Below are positions 35,504 to 47,943 of a stretch of 64,000 bases of DNA, piece after piece (position 1 is the stretch's first letter; each line of letters opens with the position of its first letter). Source of the DNA: Tigriopus japonicus (taxonomy: Eukaryota; Arthropoda; Copepoda; Harpacticoida; Harpacticidae). The DNA lies in contig CM021321.1 of assembly GCA_010645155.1 (NCBI GenBank), positions 6,990,408-7,054,407 of the forward strand. Direction: 5' to 3'. The position numbers and the translations under genes were made by a program. The notes beneath the pieces are model-generated. The model ran no database searches. It worked only from the letters and a program-made list of their open reading frames with translations, and was not told the origin of the DNA.

Positions 35504-38500
35504 GTGATCACTCTAGTACAGAACACAGAAGCAATGCTTCTTATATCAAAAATGACTAAAGGCGTCTTGGGCATTGGTTACGTTGTGAGGTCTGGACGAA
35601 AGAGCGAACTAGTGTTGTCAGAACTTTTCGAACCAATCATGCCAAAAAACATGCAAACAAAGGCCAGATTTGGTTTCACAGAAACAAATTGTGTGATGCC
35701 ATGATTGACCCTTGAGCTAAACAAATTGGAAACCAAATGTTATGATTCAAAGCAAATCAAACGTTCTAGATTTACTACAAAGAATGAATGAATATGAGGT
35801 TAAAAATACTCGTTTATAATCTGGAATCTGGAAATCAAGAATTTTTGTTAGAGCAATAATTAGATGTTTTTGTTTCTGCTTTGAAAGTAGAATATTTTTA
35901 AATGAAAAGTGTTGTCCATGGCATTTGCCAATTTGCTAATTTGAAACTTTTGACTTTGAAATATCTGGCAACGGTAATTGTTATTCTTTCGTCCGGACCT
36001 CACATCGTCATCATTACCGCCTCCTGTTTGATAAATTGTTATCGACAAATTGGGAGGAGTATATCGACACTCTAAGTTTCACAAGAAATGCATTTTTCAA
36101 CTAAAAAATACATGGCCGCTTGTAAAATGCATTTTTATGAATGGTTTAGAACCAAGTTTGAAACCAATTTTAGAACCAGAAGGAACAAGTCCCACTGAAA
36201 CTCTGAATTGACCAGTAGCTTCCATTCAAAATGAAAGTTTGATCTTCAGAAAAGTCTTGGAGTCTGATCCAACCATTTGTGGAACGTCTTTGTCAACTTG
36301 GTTGACCATGATGAGATTCGAACCGAGGACTCTCAGCTAACCGTTTTTGAGTCACTTCAAACCAATGGTACAAAACTGCGTTTGAGCCAGTTTTTGAGCC
36401 ACTTCTCCCATTCTCATGGATTTGCATTGCATCTGACATCCGGGTATTGAAACAGCCATTGTGCTTCTCTCGAGCCTTTTCTAAAGGCAAAAAAAGGTTC
36501 TCACGGAGAATATGGCGAGACTTCCTTCCTTCCGACATGAAGGCTATGTTCGCTATCATTTGACTTGGGAGAACTTTATTCGCCGATTTGGTTCCATTTT
36601 GGTTTGGCGGTTTCTAAAATGAAGCTGGGGCGAATTAAACAACGACAGCGGTTTGGGGACGGTATCTAACATTCCGAAGAAGGGACAACGAACCACGAGA
36701 GAGGACTTCATCTTAAGTACCTCAATTTGTATTCCTCAGATTCAACCGCCGGTCGACTCTCATTCGTATGTAAATGATCATGATAAGACGCTGTCGGCAT
36801 GAACAGCGGAAACTCCTTGCACCCTTCATATCCTGCACTGATGGAAACGCCCTTGGGTGATAGTGCATTCGGATTTCGAGGGCCCAATTACTAGATCTAC
36901 TCACACTGTCATTGAAGGTTCAATTCGGTGTTTGAGAACTGATTTGATGTGTTCCTTTGGAACATGGACCAATAGAGGCAGTTTTACACGGTGAATGAAC
37001 GCGGAAGCATTCTTGTTGAACAAATATTCAAGACTTTTTAACCACCAGTTGAAATGCCTTCGTATGGGATTAATGAGGGCAAAGCTCGAGGAGATTTTCA
37101 GCTTCCTTTTTAGACTCGTTCCAAATGTTCCAAGTGGAAAAAAACGCAGATGGTTTGTTCTCCTTGAAGATAGAGGGGAAGTTTGTTGAAATGATGAGGG
37201 GCTCATTATTCCATGAGAAATGAGGTTTGGGGGATGGCACCTTGATGACATTATTTCAGAGGGATCTTGCGCTCCCCTCTGGAGAGAGATTTCAAGACCT
37301 TAGGGACAAGCCCTTGGGAGTACGAAAGAAATTGTTTTATATGTGTCTTTCCTAATGCTTCTCGTTCATCCAACGCTCCACTTGAATCACGCGCTTCTCA
37401 TCTCGGTTCTTTTTAGCTGATTGCTATTTTTATCCATTACCAGTCTGGAGCGGTTTTATTCATGGGATTGGCTCCAATGCTCTCTCTATCTAGTATGTAT
37501 CATGCATTGTACGTACACTCTGTATGTAGACATATAGCTAACTTTTCATTTGGCTTTCGAAACGAGATGCATGGTTAATGTCTGATTTATGGTTGTCGGA
37601 ATGCCAAGAAGAAATCAAGACCTATTTTGTTTGGTGAAGAAAATCCATCTATTAAGTGCCCTCGGGCCATGCCCAAGAACTAGTCGAAGAAGCAGTTCCT
37701 CTTCAGTGAGAAGCACGACCTTGGCCAAACTCTTGGGTTTTCTTGGCATCATGACGCACCAACAGACAGACATCTCCTCCTTCTTCTTCGCTTCTGATCC
37801 TTCTTAGAAGAAAAAAACACTGGCTTGGTTTGTGGAAGATCTTTTAGCCTCTAAGAAGTCCGTATTCAAACTTGGAAGTTGGATTACATTCTGTATCAGA
37901 GATTTGTGAGGTGGAACAACACACAGATTGGGTGGCGGCACCACGCTCTAAAGAGATCATGGCTCTTTTGTACTAGCTTGAACGATCTCTCTCTTAATAC
38001 TTTAAGAAGAAATAATGGTAGTGTGGGAAGCGAAGAACCTTTCCCCTTACCATCGTTTTTCCCCTCTTTGTCGTTTGGACCAGGGACAAAAGAAACGTGC
38101 CCCTCAACTTGCTTATATGACACTTTGTGACTTTGTCCGATCCCAAAACACAAACGAGACATTTTTTAACTTGGAGGGCGTGAAGTATCCAATGAAATCG
38201 GGTCTTTTATTCAATCAAGTAGCTGTTGAGAGAGCCTTTTCAGTGTCTTGATCTTCAACCAATGGTCCTCGTTCTCCCATGGGACTGAGATGCAACTGAA
38301 TGCAAGAGACAGTTTGCCACTTGTCAAGTCCAGCATCTAACTGTTTGGGAGGAAGAGAAACATTCTTCAGAAAAATCTTTGGGAAATGGTTTAACTTGGC
38401 GTCATACAAAACCAGATTTGAAGGGCAATAACTGTCGCAACAAAATTTGAAATATGTGCATCGTCTAAAAAGGAAAAACCTCGTTATTTGAGCCGTTTAT

Positions 38501-39621
38501 GGCGCTTATCAATTGCATTAAACGGGCAACAACATCAGAGAGCATTGGCATTTCGTTGCAAAGTTTGTCCATGGCCTTCTGGCGTGTAATAGATCTTCTC
38601 CTCATTTTGATCATGCACAATTGCAGACAAAAGAAAACTAGGAAGGGATTCCAACTTGAGGACAGAATGAGGAGAAATTCTTAAATATTCCGCTTCCTCC
38701 GCCGAATCAAAAGTTTTATCAAAATGGTGCAAAAAGTATGAACTTCTCGTTTGGAAGGGAGCAAACTGAGGAGAAAGTTCCTACTTTGTCCCAAGAGACT
38801 CTGTTCCCAACAGAAAAGTGAGCGGTTTTCAGTTCTCGCCTTAATTTTGGGGCAAGTAAAACGAGGCTTCTGAAAAAATGAGCCAGCCACCTTTTGTGGT
38901 GTGGGGAGTGGGTTTAATGCAGTAAATCGTGTCGCTTTCCCAGGGTTTGTAGCTGAATTTTGTTGACTTCGGAAAGAAGCAAGGAGAAAAAGGTGGACAA
39001 GAAACCGTTTCCAAGACCAGTAGGTATAGTACAAGGAAGGTCGGTTGTCTCTCTGGGTGATCGATTTATCATGGTGTCTCTTGCTCCTTGAGCCACTTTG
39101 TGCCTGGGGATATGTGCCATAAACCTTGGAAATTGGTTCCAGCCAAAAATTTTTACATCCTTCATCATGCCAAGATCAATATGGATCTGCTAGAAAAGGC
39201 CGTAAAACCGTGCCTGAGTTTCGGTCGGGAAAGGCGGAAATGATCAAGTGATGAGAGTATTATTAGCCGCCTCTATGAATATGAAGTAACAAGAACTTCG
39301 ACCTTTTACTTTGTACCAAAAGTGGTCCATGTTACTCACATTTGAGTCCAAACCTTGGAACTCAGATAGATCTTGGCTATAGGAGTTGCAACGAAGAAGG
39401 TCGCGTTCAATGAGCCTTGAGGCCTCGTCAGAGTCACATTGGGCAATTGGTATCTTGCCAGCCAGGATCCCATCTCCTCTCTAAGGTTATGAACACACAG
39501 TAGTTATTGCATTGGGCCATAAAAAGGTTGGAAACAGTGATGTCACTTCAAATGCAAGTCTTCCAGAGTCTTACCATGGAAATGTATTTTTAGAAACCCT
39601 TTCAACTCTTTTTTTTTTCAG

Positions 39622-40547
39622 GTTCGGATGCAGATTGGCCGGTATCACCACTGTCAAGGATCCTGACTGTGATCTACCTCATAATTGGTGCCCCAATCAT
39701 GTACCTCTATCTGACTTCCACCGGCAGCTTATTTAGTCGTGCCATCTACTTCGCCTTGTTTCACCTCAGTTGTGGGAGAAATGGACGGAATCAATTCCGG
39801 AAGAGTCTTCGTCCTCGAGCAAACCGCAACGATAAGATCAAGCGGTCACTCTCCCAAACCCCGTTCTATAACAAGGGTGGCCAAAATCATGCCAGCAACG
39901 AAAAAATGGCCATGGTCAATACCAACCCCACGTCCTCCAGCAACTCTGGTAATGGAGGTGGAGGCTCTTCCACCACTCGAAGAAGCACTTGGCAGACCAA
40001 AGGGGGCGCTGGCGGCTCCGGAAATCTACAGGCCAGTGCTAGTGTGATTGTGGCGAATGGCAGTATCAACACCCTGAGTACCATAGCAGCGGAAGATGAG
40101 CTAAATCGACGTCCCAATATCGCTGTGCCCGTTTTTGGTTGCGTGGGGCTTCTTGTGATATACGTAGCTTGCGGTGCGGCAGTTATGGCTGACACCCAAA
40201 ATTGGCGTTATGGTGAAGGAATCTACTTCTGCTTTGTATCTCTTTTTACCGTGGGCTTCGGAGGACTCCGACCCGATGACCCCAATCTGTGGTACTGCGT
40301 GCTCTATATCTTTTTTGGCCTAGCCCTCATCTCAACCTGTGCGCATATCGTGAAACAGCAAGTTTTTGATGAGCTTCGACGATACCGGACCATCAAGATG
40401 AGACACCGCTCGGTTCTGGAGTCCTTTGAGACCATGAGCAAGAGTCGAGGCAGCGATGGAGGACCAGGAACTGGAAATGGCAGTAGTGGAGGTATTTCCC
40501 GAGGAGGAGCGGGAGGCAGCACGAGTAGTGCTCTAAATCTGACATGA
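39622..40547 (+). CDS. K2P potassium channel, coding exon 2 (rest of Gly445 to residue 752)
   Basis: The exon starts with GT, completing GGT (Gly445) after exon 1. It continues SDADWPVSPLSRILT into TM2 (about 458-482, IYLIIGAPIMYLYLTSTG). A cytosolic loop of about 125 residues, rich in Gly, Ser and Asn, follows. Next are TM3 (about 611-633, PVFGCVGLLVIYVACG), pore 2 with the normal filter TVGFG (654-658) followed by GLRPDD, and TM4 (about 667-690, CVLYIFFGLALISTCAHIV). The tail is basic then Gly/Ser-rich, stopping at TGA 40545-40547. In pore 1 the residues after Gly445 are S-D, not Y/F-G. The spacing to the following Pro (seven positions, GSDADWP) equals that in pore 2 (GFGGLRP), which supports the splice. 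The acceptor has a 12-base pyrimidine tract. Confidence 0.9.
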
Positions 40548-43500
40548 CACGCCGCAGAAGAGATAAGCACCTCGACGGGTGGATCTGTTCTGGGAATGTC
40601 TCACAGCTTCATGTTGGCCAAGAAAAAGTTTCGACCCTCCCAACTAAACTTGAGGCGCGAGACGAGCTGAATGGGATTAAGATTTTGTTAAATGCCTCGC
40701 TTTTTTCCTTGGGCCACATTGGCTCAAAGTAAGAAGGACAGCGTTCCTCAGGTCTCCTTGAGTTGGACATTCAAAATCAGGACGACGATGATGATGATGA
40801 TGTTAGTGGTGGTGTTTGCCTAGAGCGAAGATTTCGTTCGTTGACTTAGCTAAAGAGGTTCTCGGCAAACTTTTTGACAAATATGAATCTCTTAAGCTGG
40901 TTGAGCTCAATCCACAGACCATGTCGTCGGCGCTGTCGTCATTATCCTCGTCTTCTAAGTGGATCTCAACAAACTTTTTTTCTACAATGCAGGTGTGTGC
41001 GTGCAATAATCCCTTTAGTGTCATCCAAGGACGTGACTCTCAATGGGTTTGAACGTCCCATGGGTCAAATTTCCACTTGAAGAGAGATAGACAGCAAAAC
41101 TGTTCCGTCAAGAAGGACCCATCTGAGAGATGCTTCCTTGGCTTCATCTCCATCCAACACATGCGATCCCAACATAGGAATTCGAGACTTTAAGACACCA
41201 AATGGCAAGCACGAGCACATCATCAGTGCCGTATTCAAGACAAATCGGCCTTCGCCAAGTCTTAGCCTTTGTTAAAATACAGCTTCCCTTTATTCAAGTG
41301 AACCCAGAATTGACTTGGCGTCAGTGGGACCGAGTGAAAACCAATCACTATGAATGATGAGTTTGTGTTTAGAGAAAAGGTCAAAAGGCCGCGTGGTTGT
41401 CGTCGGTCTTGAATCTTGGACCTTTGTTCGTTTCAAGGCCGAAGGATGCATTCTCGTCTGGAGTAATCTCATCTGGATTGAATATCGTTACTCACAATGG
41501 CCTTTGCTTTCTTCTCATCTTCCTCGCTCTTTCCAATGGCGTGAAAAACGTTTCATCACGGATTATGGAACTCAATCGGGTTTTAGGTGTCGAGCAAGTT
41601 CCAAAAATGACTTGTCGCTCTCACCTCACATATGCATTCCCTGTCAAAGTGTGTGATCTAATTCGAGATCTTTTCCGAGCTACACAATCTCAAACATCTG
41701 TCAAGGTTCTTAAACTCGGCAATTAGAATTTGATTCTCTTCGTCTTGGAACCAAATAGAAGCCAACAGCTCCTCAGTGCGTGAAATCCAGACTCTCGTTT
41801 GAACCCAAAACAGACCGACATGTAGCCGGAGATTAGTCTTAGGCCTTTTGTGATTCTCTCAATCCCTTGTGTGAGTGTGCCATATTCAAATGGTGACATG
41901 AGGAAGAGAGAGAGAAGACTCTTTCCTTCCATTCTTTCACTCATGCATATAACCTCTCCTTCGAGTGGAAGTGGAACAAGGCTCCTGATATTGTAATTGG
42001 ATTTGTTCGAACGGGCTTTTCTGCTTGAGTTTGGAAAGTGACATGGAATAGTCTCAGACACCCGATGTCATTTTCACTTGAACAATCCTTTACTACTTTG
42101 AGCGAGCGCACCTGTCAAAAGTGTTCCCCAAACTATTCAAGGACATCGGGAGCGGAATTCGATGTTGTGAACCGGAAACAAATTGATCAAAAATGCTTCA
42201 CTCTAATATGCCAATATGTTCCATGAGCATTGAAAATACAGTAATATACTGTACATATACAATAACACAACCGAAAGAGCCGTTCTATTTTAGGATTTGT
42301 TTGTCAAATTAGAGAATGTCAGAAAGGAGTTGAACACGTGTTCCAAACAGTCATTTCAACAACAAAAATATTCCAACTGAACCCAGTGCACTCGGTTTAG
42401 ATTATCTGTTTAGCTAATGTGTTGTTGTTTTTATTATTATTGTCGTTGTCTCCTTGAAATGCCCTTTTTGTTTCCACTTTGCTCTCGGTTTGGCGCAGTA
42501 ACTCAAAAAACGAGTGTGCTTCAAATCGTATTGAACAGTCGTCTAATTTTTATGTCCCAGTTAGAAGTGGACTGAAGATGGCAGGCAAAACATACTGTAA
42601 TGTGTATTCCCCTTCCCTTACGTCCATCTTTAGCCCAATAAGTTCTAACATATTCGCCATTGAACACAGTGATGCACATTGCTGCCATGTTGGGTGGTTC
42701 GTTCCCCTTCTCTTCCATTTCCTTTCCCCTTTGGCGTCGAGAGATCCTTCCTTCCGTCCAATTAAACTTTTTCCAAATAAACAATTCCTTTCCAACTCAA
42801 AGATGGAACTAGAAGAAGAGAGTAGGAGAAAAAAGGAGACGAAGGCATTGTGGGACCACGAAAAGGTCTCACATGTTTAGGCAAAAACTTCAAATTCGTG
42901 GGGTTTTGCATTTCCTTTAGATATGGCATACGAAGAGCAAGTTTGTAATTGATCAGAGAACTCACTCTGAAGTCTGGAGACCTCTAAACTCCCACGAGTG
43001 TCACATGAAATTTGTGATTGTTGTTGACAAAGGTGCCTTCTAGGGTTGTAAAGTTAATCTAAAATACAACATTTTAAGAACAATCCCATTTTTCAACACC
43101 AGATGACGCTAATGTGCGAAACGGGTCTGCTCAAGCTCTTGGGCAAATCAAAAAAAAATCTTTCAACTTAAGAAATAGCCGATATTTTCGTGACTTATCT
43201 GCTTCATCGTTTAACTGCTTGATCCTACGATCTGACCAATAAAGTTTGATGTCACATGGAATTTTCAACCCAAATTGGCTGGATAATAAGAAAAAGCAGT
43301 TAAGCAGAAAAACTACGAAATTATCACCTAACAATAATCTAAGATCATATTTCCAAGGCTAAATGCCAAAGAAAACCTAGCCTTTAATTCTGTTTTGTGT
43401 TTTGAAAACTAAAACTGACTGCTTTCTTCAATTGGTTTAATCTTTAAACCTCAACATTATGGATTGTGTCAAAAAATGCACAAATTGAACTCCCTCTAGT

Positions 43501-44669
43501 GGACTGTTTTGGAGTTTCTCCTTGTAATGTTCAATGAACCCCTTATCATTCCTCAAAAAGGGAAACACAAAAGCCATGTAAGAATTCCCTCTTTTGCTCC
43601 TCCCGCCACTTTGTAGTTAAACCTCCCAAGTTACATAAACCCTAACGTCGTTGTCGTGTTTAGCTCCGTCATTGTATCCCGGAATTGGGAATTCACCCCA
43701 CTTTCACCTTAGACCCAGACAGGGTGGAATCCCTTCTCATTGCTGAAATAGTTCCAGCCACAATAAATGGAAGGTCTCGGGGAGGAATTCCAAGAATAAA
43801 ACCAACCGACAATCACGAGTAGAACCGCCAAACATAGTTGCCAACTCGGTTTCTCTTGCTCTGTTTGTTTGATCTTGAAGAATCTTGACCATTCCAAAAA
43901 TACCAAAGAATCGTTGACAGGGCTGTGGAAAAGCTTGTTTGTCGAGTTAAAGCCCTAACAAATATCTCCTGGCAATCTCGGAAGTTGCATTGCTTGGTCA
44001 GCAGCAGTGCTGGTCAGATTTGAGGGTGTCGGAAATGAATTCATTTTCCCGTGAAATTTGTCCTCAATTGAGCTCCTAGGCCGCAAGAAAAAGACGGGGA
44101 CCATTTCTTTAGGCTAAGAAAACGAGGAGGATATTGTCTGAACCACCGGTCAAGTGGGACAGATGGAAGACGTGCAACAAACGGATATTTTTGATCGCGG
44201 GCAAAAAGCTTGACTCAAGATCTCGAGGATGCTACACGAACGGTGTGCAAAATCCATTCCTTCAACTGTAGGATGGATCCCAAGACATGGACCAGAAAAG
44301 GCTGAAAAAGATTGCAGCAATTTCAGGTGGAACGAGATAAAAAGCAAACTACGAGTGACAACGGACGTGCAATTGCTCCTCATTGTTGTATCCGATCAAG
44401 GCAAACTCTAATGGCAAGTTTGTGGACAGGACCTCCTTCCCACAAAATGGACCCACACTCCAATTACCTTGGAAAAGAGCGTTCCGTGACACGCTGACAG
44501 TGTGAATTCCAGATGTTTTTGACCAATCCTATACACACATACGTTTTAGAGCAATGGAGTGAAAAAGCAGTTGAGCTTTTCAAGGCCTTGCTCTAAGTTT
44601 ATGGACCTCTAATGGGAGTGACCTCGTTGCACGTAATTGCCGCTTTCAGTTCCTCCATAGAGAAGCATC
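40548..44669. other. K2P 3' flank and intergenic region
   Basis: No further exon is supported. A (gat)n tract lies at about 40785-40802. No AATAAA occurs close behind the channel stop; one is present at about 42775. The promoter of the next gene must lie toward the right end but shows no motif I can defend. Confidence 0.4.
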
Positions 44670-46283
44670 ATGGAGCAACTACTACCGCTCATTTTGATTG
44701 TGGGCACTACTTTCATTGGTATATCCAACGGAGAGCTCAAGTGTTACATCCCAGGAGAATGTCTAGATTCCTTGATAGTGGACATCAGCCCGACCCAAAA
44801 CTCTCGGGAATGTCTTAAGAAATGTCAAACCACCCGAGGTTGCGAGTGGTTCACCTATTATAACCAAACCGGCCTGTGCGCCTCCTTAACCACTTGTCTC
44901 AACTTAAAGACCGGCAATTGCACTGATTGCATTTCGGGTGAAGATGAATGTCCCGAGTTTATTTGTGGAGCTCAAGGCTCATGCCTGGGTGCTTCCGAGG
45001 GCATTCGAATGGAGAGTGGTCTATCAAGTTGCCGACAAACTTGCTCGGACACTGCCAAATGTCACTGGTTCACGTTTGATAACAGTTCCAATGTCTGCAC
45101 GATGACGGCTGATTGTCCAGCTTTAGATAAACGGTGCCAAACTTGTGCAGCCTCCGAGCAATTCTGTGACGAGGACGACATTCGTAAAGGATGGGCCAAA
45201 AGTCTGAGTGAATTGAGCAAGAGAAATGACTCGACGACCAACACGACCTTGAGCAAACAAATACCCGAAAGTGAGCGAGAGATCTTATTCGTGGTGGCTG
45301 GATCAGACATCACCGGGGTTGAGTTGGTGGATCTCAAGAACAAGACATTACATGTAACTGATTATATTGGGAGGACGGATTGTTCCAAACCGGCTAATTA
45401 TCCCATCGCCATTGTGGGAGCGGCTGGGGCAGTGTTCGACGGGCTTCCTTATGTTTGTGGAGGAGACCTTTATTACGGGCAAGATTGTCATCGATATGAA
45501 AAGGAGGATAACGGGTGGCACCGATCTGTCAAGATGAAATATAACGTTGCCAACATGTCCTTCACTCAGGTCCCGAGGGAGGGGCTTTGGCTCTCTGGGG
45601 GCGATTCAAATGCCTTCAGTGGTCTCTCCAATCTAACAATGTTGGTGCTGCCTGATAAGATCAAAACCGGACCTGAATTACCTTACCCTGAGAAATACCA
45701 TTGCTTAACCATGCTCAGAGAAGGGATCAACTCTCAAATGACTGTCGTTATGTCTGGAGGACTCTCTGGACCCAAGACAGCCTGGTTATTCGAATTCCAT
45801 AAGCAGGTACCCTAATGGAGCCTCCTTATCTCTAGACCTGGAACCGGGCTCTTTTTCTGATTATAAGTACACATGCTTCCATTTCAGGCCTGGATTTCAC
45901 TCCCTGACATGCAATACGCACACACCCTCGCCATGTGCGAATCGATTGCAACTTCTCGTGGAGTCGAACTAATAGTCGCGGGAGGATTCGATGAAACGGG
46001 ACAGACTCAAGACAACGTGGAAGTGCTCTCCTTGTCAACTCGAAAATGGAGAATGGGTCGTCCTTTGCCAACCAAATTGGCTTATGGAGCCACGTTATAT
46101 CATTACGAGACCTTTTTGCTGATAGGAGGGTATATTAGCGAGGATAACGATTCCGATATGATCTTGGGATACGAAGGCGAAGAGGAGAAATGGATCATTA
46201 AAGAGCAACGCTTGAAGAAGGCCAGATCGGGTCACGTGGCCATGTGGGTCAAGAAAAAGCACCTTCAATGTGACTCGACCTGA
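44670..46283 (+). CDS. Secreted PAN/apple-like plus kelch-repeat protein (510 aa, two exons)
   Basis: Exon 1 is 44670-45806 and exon 2 is 45888-46283. The 81-bp intron has donor CAG|GTACCC and acceptor ccatttcag, both phase 0. A signal peptide is evident (MEQLLPLILIVGTTFIGISN, then GELKC). Two cysteine-rich modules follow, about residues 25-94 and 95-167. Each has the CxxxC...CxWFTy/f...C pattern (CLKKCQTTRGCEWFTYY and CRQTCSDTAKCHWFTFD) and a closing CxxC, as in PAN/apple domains that bind protein or carbohydrate. After a Ser/Thr/Asn linker, residues 205-510 form kelch-type beta-propeller blades: LPYVCGGDLYYG, GLWLSGGDSNAFS, VVMSGGLSGPKTAWLFEF, LIVAGGFDETGQTQDNVEVL and FLLIGGYISEDNDSDMI. Several N-x-S/T sites fit secretion. 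An extracellular role is inferred; substrate and partner are unknown. The start ATG is the one that yields the signal peptide. Confidence 0.85.
45807..45887 (+). other. 81-bp intron of the PAN/kelch gene
   Basis: GT...AG with phase 0 at both ends. Reading through it gives a stop after two codons, while splicing joins two kelch blades in frame. Confidence 0.85.
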
Positions 46284-47943
46284 GATTGACAATATGCGAT
46301 GGTTGTTTGCCTTTAATGGAACCACAACAATATACTTTGCATTCAAACGTGCGATTGTGACGTTTGGTTGTCTCAGTTCCAGTTCCATTTTGTTCCTTGG
46401 AAGATGAAAAGGCCGTCGGCTTGTGTTGGAACAATTTAAAACAGGAACTTGAATTTATCTTGATTCGCTAACGGATGTGAGCGAGGGGAGAAGGGGACGA
46501 GGGACTTTGGTCGAGATTAGGTACGAAAAATGTGCGACACCCCCTCGGTTTTGTGATGGAATCTAAAAGCAATTCTCACCCAACTCAAATGTGGACCAAG
46601 TAGAGGAAGACTCTATTTCGTCTTTTCAACTAGAAGTAAGAGCACAACTTCCCTCTGATGCAACCTTTTGTACTGTCCCAAACTAGAGATAGACGAACGG
46701 GAGGGGGATGATACAAAAAATGCTCGTCATTCAATTGGCACGATGGGATCTAAATGGAGGGAATGGAACAGATGTTGATGGTTCCCTTCACTCATTTTCA
46801 AGATGCATTTTCAAGCTCTTATTCTAAAACAAGAACCAAAATGGTCTTTGAACAGTCTCGTGCTCTAAGATATGTAGTCCAGGAAGAGAAAAAAATGCGG
46901 AACTTCTGAGCCATTACTTGGTCGAGTTCATGCTTTGAATTACAGCATGTACTTCTTTTTGGAACGTTTCCAGTTCTTCTTGATTTGATTGTTGGCCTGT
47001 GTTTTCCTGATTTAACGCCAAAGAAATTCGACACTTCGGCAAAATTCACACACGAACCAATATCTGAATAGTGTCGAAATTCCGACGAGTTTAAAATTCA
47101 ACAAGCGTCTCTCCATATGTTTCACAGTTGTTTTACCACAGATGTCACAAAGTTTCTTAGTCTCCATCGAGACGGTTGAGTCAAGTTCGAAATTGTTTCA
47201 AGCCCTTCTTCCCAAAGAAAGTTCATTATAAACTATCCCAAAGTGACAATCCCACGCAAGACAATTTGGAAGCCTCTTTCACCGCGGTTTATTTTCAAGT
47301 CTATGACCTGGAATCAACAAAAGTCTCATGCCTTTTCCATACCAGGATCTTTTCTTGGCTGTCTCGTTTGTTGAACTCGGATTTTCTTGGCATGGAAATC
47401 CATAGAAGGGACAGGATCTGGTTTCTTTTTCTGTGTTTTCCTTCTCGGCAATTCCAAGAATGAATCCGATAGGGACAAAATGTTTTTTTGCCTTAATGTA
47501 ATCAAACGTTCCATCAATCAGAGTGGAATGCCGTCTCAAATTCAAACGTGGAACATCAAGAGCCTTCAAGGCCCATATTTCTGAGTATGAGGCTCTTTAA
47601 CGAACCCAAAAACGAAACCCACAAGCTCATCAACGGAATAGGCCTCTTTCATTAGGCATTCATTAACAGGTTGCTGGGCGTTTAATGATTCTTTATGATG
47701 GATCAAGACGGCCAATTAGACACAGAACTACTTAGAGGCTATTTTGGGGCCCAAAATGACCTTCACCGATGCACCATTAAAGGTGTGCTGTACATTGAAA
47801 ATTCATACAAAAGATTGGGCTTCTGATTTGCTATCTTTAATTCCAACCAATTGAGTACAGTTGCAGGAAATAAATAAAGTTAAACAAGGTTCAATGGACT
47901 AGAAGGATATTTCGTTCACGTTGAATATCAACAATATCAAGAT
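46284..47943. other. Convergent 3' flanks of the PAN/kelch (+) and MORN (-) genes
   Basis: No gene is recognised. On the minus strand, ATTAAA (read as tttaat at about 47836-47841) lies about 105 bp past the MORN stop and could serve polyadenylation. On the + strand, aataaataaa at about 47869-47878 is the nearest canonical signal for the PAN/kelch gene but lies 1.6 kb away. Confidence 0.4.

Larger units (their letters stand above)
22587..39621 (+). other. 17,035-bp intron of the K2P gene
   Basis: Donor GTAAGG and acceptor ttttttttttcag are both strong, and the phases (1 and 1) agree. The intron contains a (gat)n tract at 22824-22842, a foldback element (24606-25173), a (gat)n-like tract near 32693-32714 and an hAT element (34615-35503). 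In the remaining DNA (22843-24605, 25174-34614, 35504-39600) I find no convincing exon, nested gene or RNA; open frames there are short and without recognisable domains. A weak inverted match (gttgtgaggtctggacgaaag at 35580 against its inverse near 35988) may be a MITE relic. Confidence 0.7.

Noticed and set aside
35580..36010. Short inverted match gtgaggtctggacgaaag at both ends
   Set aside because: Only about 21 bases pair well and the surrounding sequence aligns poorly; too weak for a defined element.
39739..40195. Extra open frames on both strands over the K2P second exon
   Set aside because: They overlap the TM2-TM3 loop coding sequence, whose frame is fixed by TM2, TM3, pore 2 and TM4.
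44612..44818. Alternative + strand open frame starting upstream of the PAN/kelch ATG
   Set aside because: It is in another frame and lacks the signal peptide and cysteine pattern of the accepted frame.
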